Shown piece after piece: positions 37,678 to 46,846 of a DNA stretch of 64,000 bases; position 1 is the first letter of the stretch; every line of letters starts with the position of its first letter. Position numbers and translations under genes: made by a program. The notes under the pieces were generated by a model. It worked only from the letters and a program-made list of their open reading frames with translations, did not search any database and had not been told where the DNA came from. The stretch is from NCBI RefSeq assembly GCF_900095305.1, contig NZ_FMDO01000044.1:1-64000 (forward strand), in the 5' to 3' direction. Origin of the DNA: Proteiniborus sp. DW1. Its GTDB lineage: Bacteria; Bacillota; Clostridia; Tissierellales; Proteiniboraceae.

Positions 37678-39015
37678 TTATTTATCCTTACGGCTTAATT
37701 GCATTACCTGCCTTCTTGCTTCCTCAATGGCCTCTTCAGCAGTTTTTTCTCCTATAATAGCTAATCTAATTTGATTCTGCAATATCCTATCTATTTCATT
37801 CCACTCCCTATGCTTAGGTAATGGAATAGTATATGATAGACAGTCCTCAATTTTTCTCATATTATGGTCGTCAATATATATATCATTAATGGCACTTTTA
37901 ACAGGAAATACTCCTAACCGTTCTAATTCTTTTTGATAATTATCCCTAGTAATGAACTTTAGAAACTTAACACACATATCTAGCTTGCCCTTGTCTTCTT
38001 GCTTAAGGATCCCATATGCACTAACACTATTATTCAAGGATATAGGCAGTCTTCTATAACCTATAGGATAGTTTGCTACTACATACTCAAAGCCTTCACC
38101 TGATTGGTATTTATCAGCAAGAATTTTTGCAGCCCATGAGTCGGTAGGGTAAACTGCTACTTTTCTCTGATTAAAGAACAGGTTCCATGATTCATTTTCA
38201 TCATATAGTCCGAAATCTTCAGGAGTAACATTATACTTGTACTTCAAATCAACAGCCTTCTGGAGCCCACTTATGGCTTTTTCACCATAAAAGGTATATT
38301 CTCCTCTTTCATTAACTATTTCGGCGCCATCACTTAATATTATACCCCATAAATTATAAAAATCAGGTTTAATTGGCGATACAAAACCAAAATAATCCAG
38401 GTCACCATCTCCATTATCATCCCATGTCAAAGCCTTCATTTTTTCAACAAATTCTTCATATGTCCAGTTGCCATCTAGGGGTAGGTCTACTCCTCTTTCC
38501 CTAAATAAATCAGCATTTAAAAACATAGAATATGTAGTCATCATAAAAGGTACTCCCCACATTTTTTCGTCCTTTGTAACTGCATTTATAGCTAAAAATT
38601 TAAATTCTTTAAGTTCATCCTTTGTAAAATATGCATCTAAGGGCTCTAAAATAGATTCATTCATGTATATATATTCTGTAGCTATAGGTGCTATATCAGG
38701 TAAATTTCCTGTTTTAAGGGCTACTTCAAGTTTATTGGGGCCCTTTTTCCAATCTAATGGCACTAATTCAATGAATACTCCAGGGTTTTGTCTCTCAAAT
38801 TTTCTGATTTTATCTTGTATCCATCCATATCTGCTCCCTGTTTTTGAATCAACCCTTGGAAAATCCCAAAGCTGAATCACGCCCTTCCATTCCTCTGACT
38901 TTTTATTATTCATTTCTTCTATCTTTGCTGGTTTGTATATGAAAACATATATAGGCCACATAATAATAAAAACTATCAAAATCACAGCTATTGCAATCTT
39001 ACATATCTTCTTCAT
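37678..39015 (-). CDS. Orphan extracellular solute-binding protein (sugar ABC type)
   Basis: 445 residues, ATG 39015 after AGGAG. An N-terminal hydrophobic stretch (IAIAVILIVFIIMWPIYVFI) anchors or exports it; there is no lipobox cysteine, unlike most Gram-positive binding proteins. The rest has the family-1 SBP features: LKTGNLPDIAPIATEY, GVPFMMTTYSMFLNADLF, TYEEFVEKMKALT and a calcium-like DDNGDGDLDYFGF loop. No permease or ATPase adjoins it, so it may share a distant transporter or be a receptor. Sugar specificity unknown. Confidence 0.82.
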   Translation of the reverse strand: MKKICKIAIAVILIVFIIMWPIYVFIYKPAKIEEMNNKKSEEWKGVIQLWDFPRVDSKTGSRYGWIQDKIRKFERQNPGVFIELVPLDWKKGPNKLEVALKTGNLPDIAPIATEYIYMNESILEPLDAYFTKDELKEFKFLAINAVTKDEKMWGVPFMMTTYSMFLNADLFRERGVDLPLDGNWTYEEFVEKMKALTWDDNGDGDLDYFGFVSPIKPDFYNLWGIILSDGAEIVNERGEYTFYGEKAISGLQKAVDLKYKYNVTPEDFGLYDENESWNLFFNQRKVAVYPTDSWAAKILADKYQSGEGFEYVVANYPIGYRRLPISLNNSVSAYGILKQEDKGKLDMCVKFLKFITRDNYQKELERLGVFPVKSAINDIYIDDHNMRKIEDCLSYTIPLPKHREWNEIDRILQNQIRLAIIGEKTAEEAIEEARRQVMQLSRKDK

Positions 39016-39079
39016 GTTATCACTCCTTAGAATATAAATATTCTAAGGATATGTCCATTATGTAATTATAATTAAATTC

Positions 39080-39130
39080 AAAAGGGGCAGTTCTACAGTG
39101 TCGCTGTATTGACAACATTATAGAACTGCC
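39080..39130 (-). repeat. Inverted repeat downstream of nucleoside hydrolase pseudogene
   Basis: 10-bp arms (GGCAGTTCTA 39086-39095 with TAGAACTGCC 39121-39130). On the minus strand it is followed by CCCTTTT, so it may be the old terminator. A diverged relative (GGGCCAATTCTAC ... GTAGAACTGCCC) lies at 44668-44715, next to another nucleoside hydrolase remnant. Confidence 0.5.
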
Positions 39131-39150
39131 TCCTAAGCTCAATCAACTAT

Positions 39151-39953
39151 TTAATTATAAGCTTTCATCATTTCCTTAAGCATTTCAATAAATCTTTTTC
39201 TATCTAGACCTAGGGCTACTTCTACATTAGGCTTGTTCCCAGTAGTCTTCTTCATATCTATTACAGCCGCTACTGCCAATGCATCGTGAATAATAGCTCC
39301 ATCCAAACCCTCACTTTTTTTACGAAAATCAGCATTGAATTCTAAAAGCTCTTTCACTGCATCAGAGATTCTACTATTTATAGAATATATCTCCTTAATT
39401 TCATTTTCATATACTACAGAGTTATTTGTAGCATCTAAAGGTACCATTCTAATAGGTATTCCTGATTTAATGCTGCCTCTGCATCTGCGTATATGTTAAA
39501 CTCTGCTGATGGAGTTGTGTTGCCTAGGTAAGATGAACCACCCATCAGTGTTATTTTTTCAATTTTATCTTTTATATCTGGATATACAGTTAATGTAATA
39601 GCTATATTTGTAAGTGGTCCAAGACATATTAACTGAAGCTTGCCTTCACATGCTAGCGCTTCTTCGTAAATAGTATCCCAAGCCTTTTTATCATAAATTG
39701 GTTCATTATTTTCAGGCAATACCAAAGTGCCGAGGCCTGTCTTTCCATGTACCCATTCAGCAGTTTCAAGTGTCCTTATTAGTTGTCTCTCTGCTCCTTT
39801 TGAAACTTTTGTCTCCTTACCTATATAACCCACTAGGTCTAGTGCATTTCTTGTAGTTCTTTTAATAGGAATATTTCCTGCTACTGTAGTTAGTGCTTTT
39901 ATATCCAGTCTGTCTGATGAAAAAGCTAGAAATATAGCAATCGCATCATCCAT
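39151..39953 (-). pseudogene. Nucleoside hydrolase pseudogene (two frames, internal deletions)
   Basis: Two overlapping frames (39435-39953 and 39151-39447) together align to the intact nucleoside hydrolase at 51701-52630. The N-terminal IIDTDPG metal-binding motif is missing: homology starts at MDDAIAIFLAF and the bases upstream are GGGACGG-type repeat remnant. After AEA the copy loses about 10 bases (AEAALNQEY against AEAADIVFK), shifting the frame, and later a block of about 26 codons is deleted near the C-terminus (VAAVIDMKK). It cannot make a working enzyme. Confidence 0.9.
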
Positions 39954-39980
39954 CCCTTTGCTTACCCTTGCTTCCTCCCG
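39954..39980. repeat. REP-like remnant replacing the pseudogene 5' end
   Basis: Sequence CCCTTTGCTTACCCTTGCTTCC abuts the nucleoside hydrolase pseudogene and resembles the outer half of the RAYT-flanking repeats (compare 57010-57032). It marks the breakpoint where the first codons were lost. Confidence 0.55.
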
Positions 39981-40136
39981 TTTGATTCTTCATTTTGACT
40001 TAAGTTTATTAAGTACACTTATAAACCCCTTCTGTTAAAATAAAATAAGTCCAGACATAAATGCGAGAATCAAGGTTACAGTCAATTGCACCCAATTTAT
40101 ATATTAGGAAAGATTTAAACAAAAACATATCTTTAG

Positions 40137-40781
40137 TTAGCAATAAAACTTCTTGTTTTTATATACACCAATTACCAAAAATACAACTGATAGCAATAGT
40201 ACTACTAAGTATTTTGTTATAATTACATGAATTGTCACTCTATTTCCATTTTCAAATATGCTTATATAAGTAGTAAACTCAGATCTTATAAAAATTGCAA
40301 ATAGTTCGTAGATAAGCAAGAACATAAAGCTAATAATAGTTGATTTTAGCGTATATATTAGCATATATGCTAATGATGTGAAAAAAAAGCATTGAATAGC
40401 TGTTTTTAAAAATTCAAAAAAAACATTATCCCAAAATATACTGTAAACTAGAAACAATATGCTTATATGTATAATATACAAAAGGTATATTATAAGTATT
40501 TCAAAAACCTTTACTTTACCATGACTGTCAATACAGTACAAGACTTCATTTCCGTCTTCTGAAATATATTCTTTAAATATAAAAGTAGTCCACCATATAG
40601 ACATAATGGGTATATATTTTTCGGCTTCTCTAAATATCAACAAATAAGAGCTTTCTAAATCCTTGGACATAGCTACCATGCCAATATTCAAAACTGGGAG
40701 AAAAATATATAAGACAACCAAGGGAATAAAATAATAAAGTTTCAAATTTTTAAAGGAAAGATATATTAGTTGAATATTCAT
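40137..40781 (-). CDS. Hydrophobic membrane protein, probable ABC-2-like permease
   Basis: 214 residues with about six transmembrane segments (YYFIPLVVLYIFLPVLNIGM at the start, then FLVYSIFW, SLAYMLIYTL and LLSVVFLVIGVY near the end). It follows the ATPase gene by 3 bp, so it is the second membrane partner of this exporter. No substrate motif visible. Very low in conserved residues, as usual for ABC-2 permeases. Confidence 0.7.
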   Translation of the reverse strand: MNIQLIYLSFKNLKLYYFIPLVVLYIFLPVLNIGMVAMSKDLESSYLLIFREAEKYIPIMSIWWTTFIFKEYISEDGNEVLYCIDSHGKVKVFEILIIYLLYIIHISILFLVYSIFWDNVFFEFLKTAIQCFFFTSLAYMLIYTLKSTIISFMFLLIYELFAIFIRSEFTTYISIFENGNRVTIHVIITKYLVVLLLSVVFLVIGVYKNKKFYC

Positions 40782-40784
40782 AAG

Positions 40785-41624
40785 CTATATACCTTTTATT
40801 ATGCACATATACCCATCTTCTATAGTAGGGTGTAAAGGCTTATATCCTAATTTTTTATTTGAAAGCACCCGTAAAAATTTCTCCCCATTTTTTAAAAAGG
40901 ATTTTTGAATATAGCAATCAGGGTCAATATAATTGCCTTCTTTTACCTCAAAAACTTTTTCCTCTGCCATAGAAATAATATCTTGGCAGCTGCCTGATTT
41001 TAACACCCTTCCATCATTCATAATTATCAATTTATTGCAGCATGCTTCAACGTCCTCCACAATGTGAGTAGAGATTATAATTATTCTATTTTTCTTAATA
41101 GAGGATAGTATATTTTTAAATCTTAATCTTTCTTCTGGGTCAAGTCCAGCAGTTGGCTCATCAAAGATTATTATTTCGGGCTCCCCAAGTATTGCTTGCG
41201 CAATTCCCAGTCTCCTAATCATACCACCGGATAAGGTTGATACTCTATCATTGACTTTATCATCTAGATTTACTATTTTGAGAATCTCTTTAATACAAAC
41301 ATCTATAGAGTTTTTAGGTATTTTTTTTAATACACTGAAATATTGAAGATTGTCATATACAGTCAATTCTTTGAACAATCCAAATTTTTGGGGAAGATAG
41401 CCAATGCTTTCTGCAAAAGAACCATTATTCTTTATTTCAATACCTTGGAATTTTATACTCCCTTTGTTGATATTATAAAGACTAACTATACATCTTATTA
41501 ATGTTGTTTTACCTGATCCATTTGGGCCTAGTAATCCATATACTCCAGGTTCAAGACTTATTGATATATTTTTTAACACTTCTTTTTTCTTAAATGATTT
41601 ATCTAAATCCAAAATTTCTAACAC
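40785..41624 (-). CDS. ABC transporter ATP-binding protein (exporter/immunity type)
   Basis: 279 residues from GTG 41624. Walker A GPNGSGKTTLIR, signature LSGGMIRRLG, Walker B IIIFDEPTAGLD and the H-loop IISTHIVEDVE are present. It belongs to the CcmA/BcrA-like exporter ATPases used for bacteriocin immunity and lipid or peptide export. Its AAAGGAGG ribosome site lies inside the end of the large permease gene, so the two are translationally coupled. Confidence 0.9.
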   Translation of the reverse strand: MLEILDLDKSFKKKEVLKNISISLEPGVYGLLGPNGSGKTTLIRCIVSLYNINKGSIKFQGIEIKNNGSFAESIGYLPQKFGLFKELTVYDNLQYFSVLKKIPKNSIDVCIKEILKIVNLDDKVNDRVSTLSGGMIRRLGIAQAILGEPEIIIFDEPTAGLDPEERLRFKNILSSIKKNRIIIISTHIVEDVEACCNKLIIMNDGRVLKSGSCQDIISMAEEKVFEVKEGNYIDPDCYIQKSFLKNGEKFLRVLSNKKLGYKPLHPTIEDGYMCIIKGI

Positions 41625-41625
41625 T

Positions 41626-43569
41626 CTAAAGGCCTCCTTTTGTTAAGCTTCTAATAAAGCTAATTGGATCTCTTCTATCATCTTTATCGCATAAAAAATC
41701 ATAAATACTCTTAATAACATAGTCTTCACCTAATTCCTCTACTTTTTCAAAAAACAACCTACGCAATTCAAAAGCTTTATCATCTCCGAACTGTACTTTA
41801 GGTATGTTAAAAGTTCTATCTTCATATATTAAATATTCAAAAAACATATTTTTTATTTCCATCTTCTGAGAATCTTGAGGAATAGTAGACTGTAAAAAGC
41901 CATATGTTAGATTTTCTTCATCTAAACTACGCACAAAAATATGGTCATCATAGCTAACTATTCCGCTTCCTAATACATTGTAAGAAAATGTGTCTGGTGC
42001 TTGAAAAATCTTTTTATCCATAATATTAAGTCTCTCCATATGTGGAAATATACTGATATAAGGTTTTAAAAAATTGTCAATTTCCAATAATATAGTAATA
42101 TCTTCCTCTTCTAGTACTAAACCATAAAAGGTAATATCACCTAATTTCCTTTCCTCTACAAACCCTCCAACTAAAGTCATTACTTGTGCTTGACCTGAAA
42201 AATTATTCCCATTTTTATTTAAATTAGAATAAATATCTAGCTTAGATTTTATTGTCACATCGAAATTAACATCATAATCTCTTGTTATTGGAACAAATAC
42301 TGATTGTTGTTTTACATATATCTTATAATATCCTTCTATTGGATAATAGGGGAAGCTACCTGGAAGTAAAACACCCTGTGAGTTACTATAGAATACTGGA
42401 CTGTATCCACTATAAGTAATTCTTATTTCTTCTAGTTTATCAGAAGTAGGGTTTAATATTTCTAAATAGTCTCCATCCCTTTTAAATTCCAATACTTTAT
42501 TATCTTTATCAAGTATTTTCTTAACCTTATAATTCCTATATAATGTGAATTTGTAGCTATCTAAAGGCTTCTTTTCATTTAAAGAAATTTTTATATCACT
42601 ATATAATTGCCTATCTATAATTAATTCCATGTTGTAAGCCGATATACTAAAGTCTGCGTTTTCTTCTTTTTGTACATCATGTCTATAATATAATTCATCA
42701 AAAGCAACATATCCTTTAGGATTATAATCCTTCTTTACTATACTACCTGAGTTTGTATATAAATAAAAATTGAAAGCCGAAAATAATAGTAAAGACATAA
42801 TTATTAAATTTAGTAGTTTTGATTTTTTAATTCTTAGCTTTAGTAGAATAAAAGAACTTAAAAGGCATGTCCAAAATAATTGCAGATTCCATCTATAAGG
42901 TTCTATGGATAAACCATAAAGTTTCTCTTCAAACCAATCTAAATTTGGTGGCAAAATATTAAATATATCTCTAAGAGGATATATATCTATCCCAAACCCC
43001 TTGAAGAAAACATAGGGCACAAATTCAAAAATAGGACTTACTAAAATTCCCAAAAATATCATTAGAAGATATGCCGAAAACTTTTTCAGATATAGAGAAA
43101 TTAAAATTCCAATACAACAACCTAAAAATGATACTAAGAAAATATTTAAGAGGCTATTTAAAAATATATGATATGCAAAAGATATTGATTTTATATTCAT
43201 TGTAAAGTATGCAATATAATTATATACCATTATATTTAAAGTCATCATAAATATAATTATTACTAAGACTATAAACTTAGAAAAATATACTTTTAGTATT
43301 CCTCGCTCCATAGCTAAAAAACATTCTAACATATGATCATTTTTACTTTTCATTAAATATTCATAGGATACAAATAGAAAGAAAATGAAATATACTATGC
43401 TCAATTTTTGACTAATTTGAAGATAATATAAAGCATCTTTATGAATTGACAGCTTATATATGCCTTCAATTAAATATGAATTTATTATAATAAAAAATAC
43501 AATAAAGCCTAATAATAAGTATCTGTTTTTTAAAAAAAGCTTAATATTATTTTTTACTAAAAATAACAT
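41626..43569 (-). CDS. Large ABC-2-type membrane protein with extracellular beta domain
   Basis: 647 residues. The N-terminal 280 residues hold about seven hydrophobic segments (FIVFFIIINSYLIEG, IVYFIFFLFVSYEYL, FIVLVIIIFMMTLNIMVYNY and others), then about 350 residues of predicted extracytoplasmic beta-rich sequence. Part of this (RDYDVNFDVTIKSKLDIYSN) looks like the N-terminal beta-saddle of M1 aminopeptidases, but no HEXXH is present. Such fused permeases exist with Gram-positive export or sensing modules. It precedes the ATPase by 1 bp. The substrate is unknown; the small secreted protein upstream is the best candidate. Confidence 0.7.
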   Translation of the reverse strand: MLFLVKNNIKLFLKNRYLLLGFIVFFIIINSYLIEGIYKLSIHKDALYYLQISQKLSIVYFIFFLFVSYEYLMKSKNDHMLECFLAMERGILKVYFSKFIVLVIIIFMMTLNIMVYNYIAYFTMNIKSISFAYHIFLNSLLNIFLVSFLGCCIGILISLYLKKFSAYLLMIFLGILVSPIFEFVPYVFFKGFGIDIYPLRDIFNILPPNLDWFEEKLYGLSIEPYRWNLQLFWTCLLSSFILLKLRIKKSKLLNLIIMSLLLFSAFNFYLYTNSGSIVKKDYNPKGYVAFDELYYRHDVQKEENADFSISAYNMELIIDRQLYSDIKISLNEKKPLDSYKFTLYRNYKVKKILDKDNKVLEFKRDGDYLEILNPTSDKLEEIRITYSGYSPVFYSNSQGVLLPGSFPYYPIEGYYKIYVKQQSVFVPITRDYDVNFDVTIKSKLDIYSNLNKNGNNFSGQAQVMTLVGGFVEERKLGDITFYGLVLEEEDITILLEIDNFLKPYISIFPHMERLNIMDKKIFQAPDTFSYNVLGSGIVSYDDHIFVRSLDEENLTYGFLQSTIPQDSQKMEIKNMFFEYLIYEDRTFNIPKVQFGDDKAFELRRLFFEKVEELGEDYVIKSIYDFLCDKDDRRDPISFIRSLTKGGL

Positions 43570-43668
43570 TGTAATTTCTCCTTTGGATAGTACTTGTAGA
43601 TATTATTTAGATGGTGAAAAATTCACCATCTAAATAATTTAGTTTAGTAAGTAAAAAAATTTTAGCAA

Positions 43669-44046
43669 CTAATATTTTATTTCTCCTACAGCTTCGCACC
43701 CTATAAATCCCCATCCCCAAGGATTTAGCTGTAACTTCCAACTAGCCTCTTCTTTTTCACTTAATCTTCCAGAAGAACTAGTACCAGCATCCATAAGAGA
43801 TTCTTTTACTTTATACCAGCCTTTTCCTGGGAAAGAGCGATGTACAATAGCATAAACATCAAATAAAGAATTAGGTGAGTTAGCTGCATAATAGTCTACA
43901 CTTTTACTTAAACCTATAACTCCTGAAATAGCTGATGACTGATCAGCTCTTAAATAAACAGTAGCACTTTCAGCACTTACAGTAATTGATAGACATACTA
44001 AAATAATACATACCACTAAGAACTTAGTAAGCTTATTTTTTTTCAT
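43669..44046 (-). CDS. Small secreted protein upstream of ABC cassette
   Basis: 125 residues, ATG 44046 after AAGGGGG. A signal peptide (FLVVCIILVCLSITVSAES) leaves a mature protein of about 100 residues rich in Ser, Gly and Trp, with one cysteine (GWGFIGCEAVG) near the end and a WKLQLNPWGWG motif. No known family recognised. It lies first in the unit with two membrane proteins and an ATPase on the same strand, after a 100-bp gap, so it could be the cargo or a bacteriocin-like product for which the ABC proteins give export or immunity. That is inference. Confidence 0.65.
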   Translation of the reverse strand: MKKNKLTKFLVVCIILVCLSITVSAESATVYLRADQSSAISGVIGLSKSVDYYAANSPNSLFDVYAIVHRSFPGKGWYKVKESLMDAGTSSSGRLSEKEEASWKLQLNPWGWGFIGCEAVGEIKY

Positions 44047-44465
44047 TTTTAAACCCCCTTACAATTATTGTTTTATACTAAATAGCGCACCATTTAGTTT
44101 TATTTTATATATGCATATATAATCATTAATAATGAACCTAACTCTATATCCTCAGTGCAAAGAACAGAGGATTAGATAGTTTTCGATATTACATTTGCTG
44201 GTATCTCTATCAACCTTGCAATCTAGTTGTTAGAACTCCAGTGTTTTATTAAATCGCTAAGCATTTCTTTATTTCTATTTTTGATTTATCTGATAGCATA
44301 ATTACTTTCATTTTAAAATTTTCATCAATATTTCAATTAACTTATATTGCCTTCATTATCTAATTTTTTCTAAATTAAAAGTACCACTGTTCTATTCTTA
44401 ATGCAAGCCTTTTGGCATAAATGGTCGTTTTAAAGGCATAAAAGACATGACTCTAGAATTTTTCA

Positions 44466-44656
44466 TGCAAGCACAGGCACAAGCACAGGGGCACAAGCAC
44501 AGGACAAGCACAGGGACGGGACAAGCACAGGGACGGAGTTATTGCTTGGGAAAGCAAAGGGACGGGGTTGTTGCTTCGGGAAAGCAAAGGGACGGGGTTG
44601 TTGCTTCAAGGAAAAAGCAAAGAGATGAGGTTGTTGTTTAAAGATAGAAGCAAGGA
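44466..44656 (+). repeat. Tandem array of GGGACGG REP-like repeats
   Basis: Degenerate head-to-tail copies of about 25-30 nt with the core AGGGACGGGGTTGTTGCTT, each preceded by AAGCA(C/A)AGG; six to seven units are seen, decaying leftwards into AAGCACAGG only and rightwards into AAGCAAAGAGATGAGG. The ends AAGCAA/TTGCTT can pair. The same core flanks the RAYT transposase copies. The rest of 44047-44465 has no supported gene. Confidence 0.75.
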
Positions 44657-44739
44657 GGAATACATAAGGGCCAATTCTACTTTGTAATTTTTCTAACAAC
44701 ATAGTAGAACTGCCCCACTGTATTTGCCAACTTAATTCT

Positions 44740-44837
44740 AAATTGTAGAACTTAGTTATTTTCTTAAACATCTCAATGGGTCTTTCGTTACCTAAAGCTG
44801 GCAATATATCTATATTGGCATTACTATTAGTATCCAT
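44740..44837 (-). pseudogene. C-terminal remnant of a third nucleoside hydrolase
   Basis: About 32 codons read SNANIDILPALGNERPIEMF then KKITKFYN, which aligns with the C-terminus of both other nucleoside hydrolases (NAEVTLGLDRERFIEMLKEM). Upstream sequence has no homology, so only the tail survives. An inverted repeat related to 39080-39130 lies next to it. Confidence 0.5.
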
Positions 44838-45001
44838 TTTCTTATCTAAAACTATTCTGGTTTATCGTCAATACCTATTAAACTGATTGAGTAAGCTTAT
44901 ATGCTTATATAAGTTTTTATAAATGTAACTCCTAGTTCTTCTCATAATAGAACCATATAAAACTAATTGCTCCTATAAGTCTTTTATGAATCTACGGAAT
45001 T

Positions 45002-45994
45002 CTATAATAAATTTGCACATAAATCCTCGATAGTTCTATTTGAAATATACCTTAAAGGTATATCAAATACAGTCTTTACTCCATTGTGCCCTTCCTCATT
45101 TAAGCGATATACAGCTCTTGCATAAGCTACCAGTACGCTGGCTGTATACTCAGCATTATTATCTAGTTTCAGGGAAAACTCTGATATGTGATTATTTGTA
45201 CAATCATTATCTGTCCACCCACTTCTGATAACAAAACCACTATGAATCATCTTTGAATGTTTCTCCTTTATTTCTTCTTCTGTAACGAAATTTACAGTAG
45301 TATCATATCCAGAAAAGTAATTAGCCATCGAAGTAATTTTCTCAATAATTTCTTCCTTGTTTACACCTTCTTCTACTGCCACGAAACACTGTCTTGTATG
45401 TCTATCTTCATTTTTTAAAGCTGGTGTTTCTCCATTCCTTATTCTTTTGACAACATTTTTCTTAGGAATTGTATACTGAACTGCATTTTTAACTCCTGGT
45501 ATCCTTCTTATAGCATCTGAATGACCTTGGCTAATACCTGGGCCCCAAAATGTATAGGTTGCTCCATATGGTAGAACAGATTCAAATAGAATTCTATTCA
45601 TAGAAAATAGACCCGGATCCCATCCTATACAAACTGCACTAGTCTTATTGCTTGTCATAGAAGCCTCATTCATAGCTCTTATATATTCTGGAATTTTTCC
45701 ATGATTATCATATCCGTCTACGGTATTAAACATACTTGCAAAATGAGGACCTTGAACTGGAAGATCCGTTGCAGAACCACCACATAAAATCATGACATCA
45801 ATATCTTTCATATAGTCACATGCTTGATTTACATCCACAATCTTTAAATTCCCATTATATTTCTTTATAGACTCCGTAGCCCTTCTAGTAAATACAGCTA
45901 TCAGTTCCATATCTTCATTTTTGCTAACAGCCAACTCTACTCCTCTGCCCAGATTTCCATATCCTACAATTCCAATTTTAATTTTATTTTCCAT
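45002..45994 (-). CDS. ddh: Meso-diaminopimelate dehydrogenase
   Basis: 330 residues, ATG 45994. The N-terminal Rossmann motif IGIVGYGNLGRGVEL and the substrate domain signatures FWGPGISQGHSDAIRR, CIGWDPGLFSMNR and GWTDNDCTNNH identify NADP-dependent Ddh. It converts tetrahydrodipicolinate directly to meso-DAP in one step, replacing the succinylase or acetylase branch. It is the last gene of the lysine operon, 67 bp after dapB. With dapA, dapB and lysA the route from aspartate to lysine is complete in this operon. Confidence 0.95.
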   Translation of the reverse strand: MENKIKIGIVGYGNLGRGVELAVSKNEDMELIAVFTRRATESIKKYNGNLKIVDVNQACDYMKDIDVMILCGGSATDLPVQGPHFASMFNTVDGYDNHGKIPEYIRAMNEASMTSNKTSAVCIGWDPGLFSMNRILFESVLPYGATYTFWGPGISQGHSDAIRRIPGVKNAVQYTIPKKNVVKRIRNGETPALKNEDRHTRQCFVAVEEGVNKEEIIEKITSMANYFSGYDTTVNFVTEEEIKEKHSKMIHSGFVIRSGWTDNDCTNNHISEFSLKLDNNAEYTASVLVAYARAVYRLNEEGHNGVKTVFDIPLRYISNRTIEDLCANLL

Positions 45995-46060
45995 ATCACT
46001 GTCCTCCCTAAGTACTAATATATACTTAAACTATTAGAAGACTTGATGATTTATGCATAC

Positions 46061-46846
46061 TTACTTGTTGGAAACAAAAATATCATCCATTGAATAAAGC
46101 CCTCTTTCAACTGTAATTATAAAGCGTGCTGCTCTTATGGCTCCTAAAGCAAAATTTCTCTTAGATAAAGCCGTATGCTTTATTTCTATAATTTCATCAG
46201 TACCAGCAAAAATCACTGTATGTTCTCCTGGTATAGTTCCGCCACGAACAGCATGGATTCCGATCTCATTTGCTTCTCTTTTTGCATCTTTACCATATCT
46301 GCTGTAAATAAATTTTTTGCTATTACCTAAAGATTCATTAATCACATTAGCTAATAAATATGCTGTACCACTAGGTGCATCAAGTTTTCTACTATGATGC
46401 TTCTCAATAATTTCTATATCAAAATCTTCACTTAACATCTGACTTATTTCTCTCAAGGCTCTAGTTAGTACATTAATACCTAAAGAATAATTTGAAGAAT
46501 AAAAAATAGGGATTTTCATAGATGCTTTTTTTATCTTTTCTACCTGCTCATCAGAATATCCAGTTGTAGCAATAACCAAGGGTATTTTTCTATCTAGAGA
46601 GAAATCCAACATTTGCTCTAAACAAGATGGATGAGAAAAGTCAATAATTACATCTACTTCTCCATTATAATCATAAGGATTACTATATACAGGATACAGC
46701 CCAGTATTGTTATTAACATTTTTATCTATTCCAGCTACAATCTTCATATCAATTTCTTTTATTAGCTGTTCACTTAGTACCTGACACATTTTCCCACTAG
46801 AACCATATATGATAACTTTAATAATTGGAAGCACCCCCAATTTCAA
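46061..46846 (-). CDS. dapB: 4-hydroxy-tetrahydrodipicolinate reductase
   Basis: The conserved start of DapB (IKVIIYGSSGKMCQ) is present, along with EKHHSRKLDAPSGTAYLL (catalytic HHxxKxDAPSGTA) and IPGEHTVIFAG. No ATG lies near the start. Candidates are TTG 46846, TTG 46840, GTG 46834, or a rare ATT at 46825 that sits 8 nt after GGGGG and overlaps the dapA stop; the last has the best ribosome-site geometry. The coordinate given is the longest frame and is uncertain. It reduces HTPA to tetrahydrodipicolinate, the substrate of Ddh. Confidence 0.92.
   Translation of the reverse strand: MKLGVLPIIKVIIYGSSGKMCQVLSEQLIKEIDMKIVAGIDKNVNNNTGLYPVYSNPYDYNGEVDVIIDFSHPSCLEQMLDFSLDRKIPLVIATTGYSDEQVEKIKKASMKIPIFYSSNYSLGINVLTRALREISQMLSEDFDIEIIEKHHSRKLDAPSGTAYLLANVINESLGNSKKFIYSRYGKDAKREANEIGIHAVRGGTIPGEHTVIFAGTDEIIEIKHTALSKRNFALGAIRAARFIITVERGLYSMDDIFVSNK

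Noticed and set aside
43669-44046. Lactococcin 972-type bacteriocin
   Set aside because: Size and signal peptide fit, but I see no lactococcin-like core and the ABC partner differs; left as unassigned.
44447-44641. 64-codon plus-strand frame through the GGGACGG array
   Set aside because: It is only the translation of repeats (GTGQAQG-like), with no independent coding evidence.
44466-44656. Possible CRISPR array
   Set aside because: Units are adjacent degenerate repeats without unique spacers and without cas genes; the motif equals the RAYT-flanking repeat.
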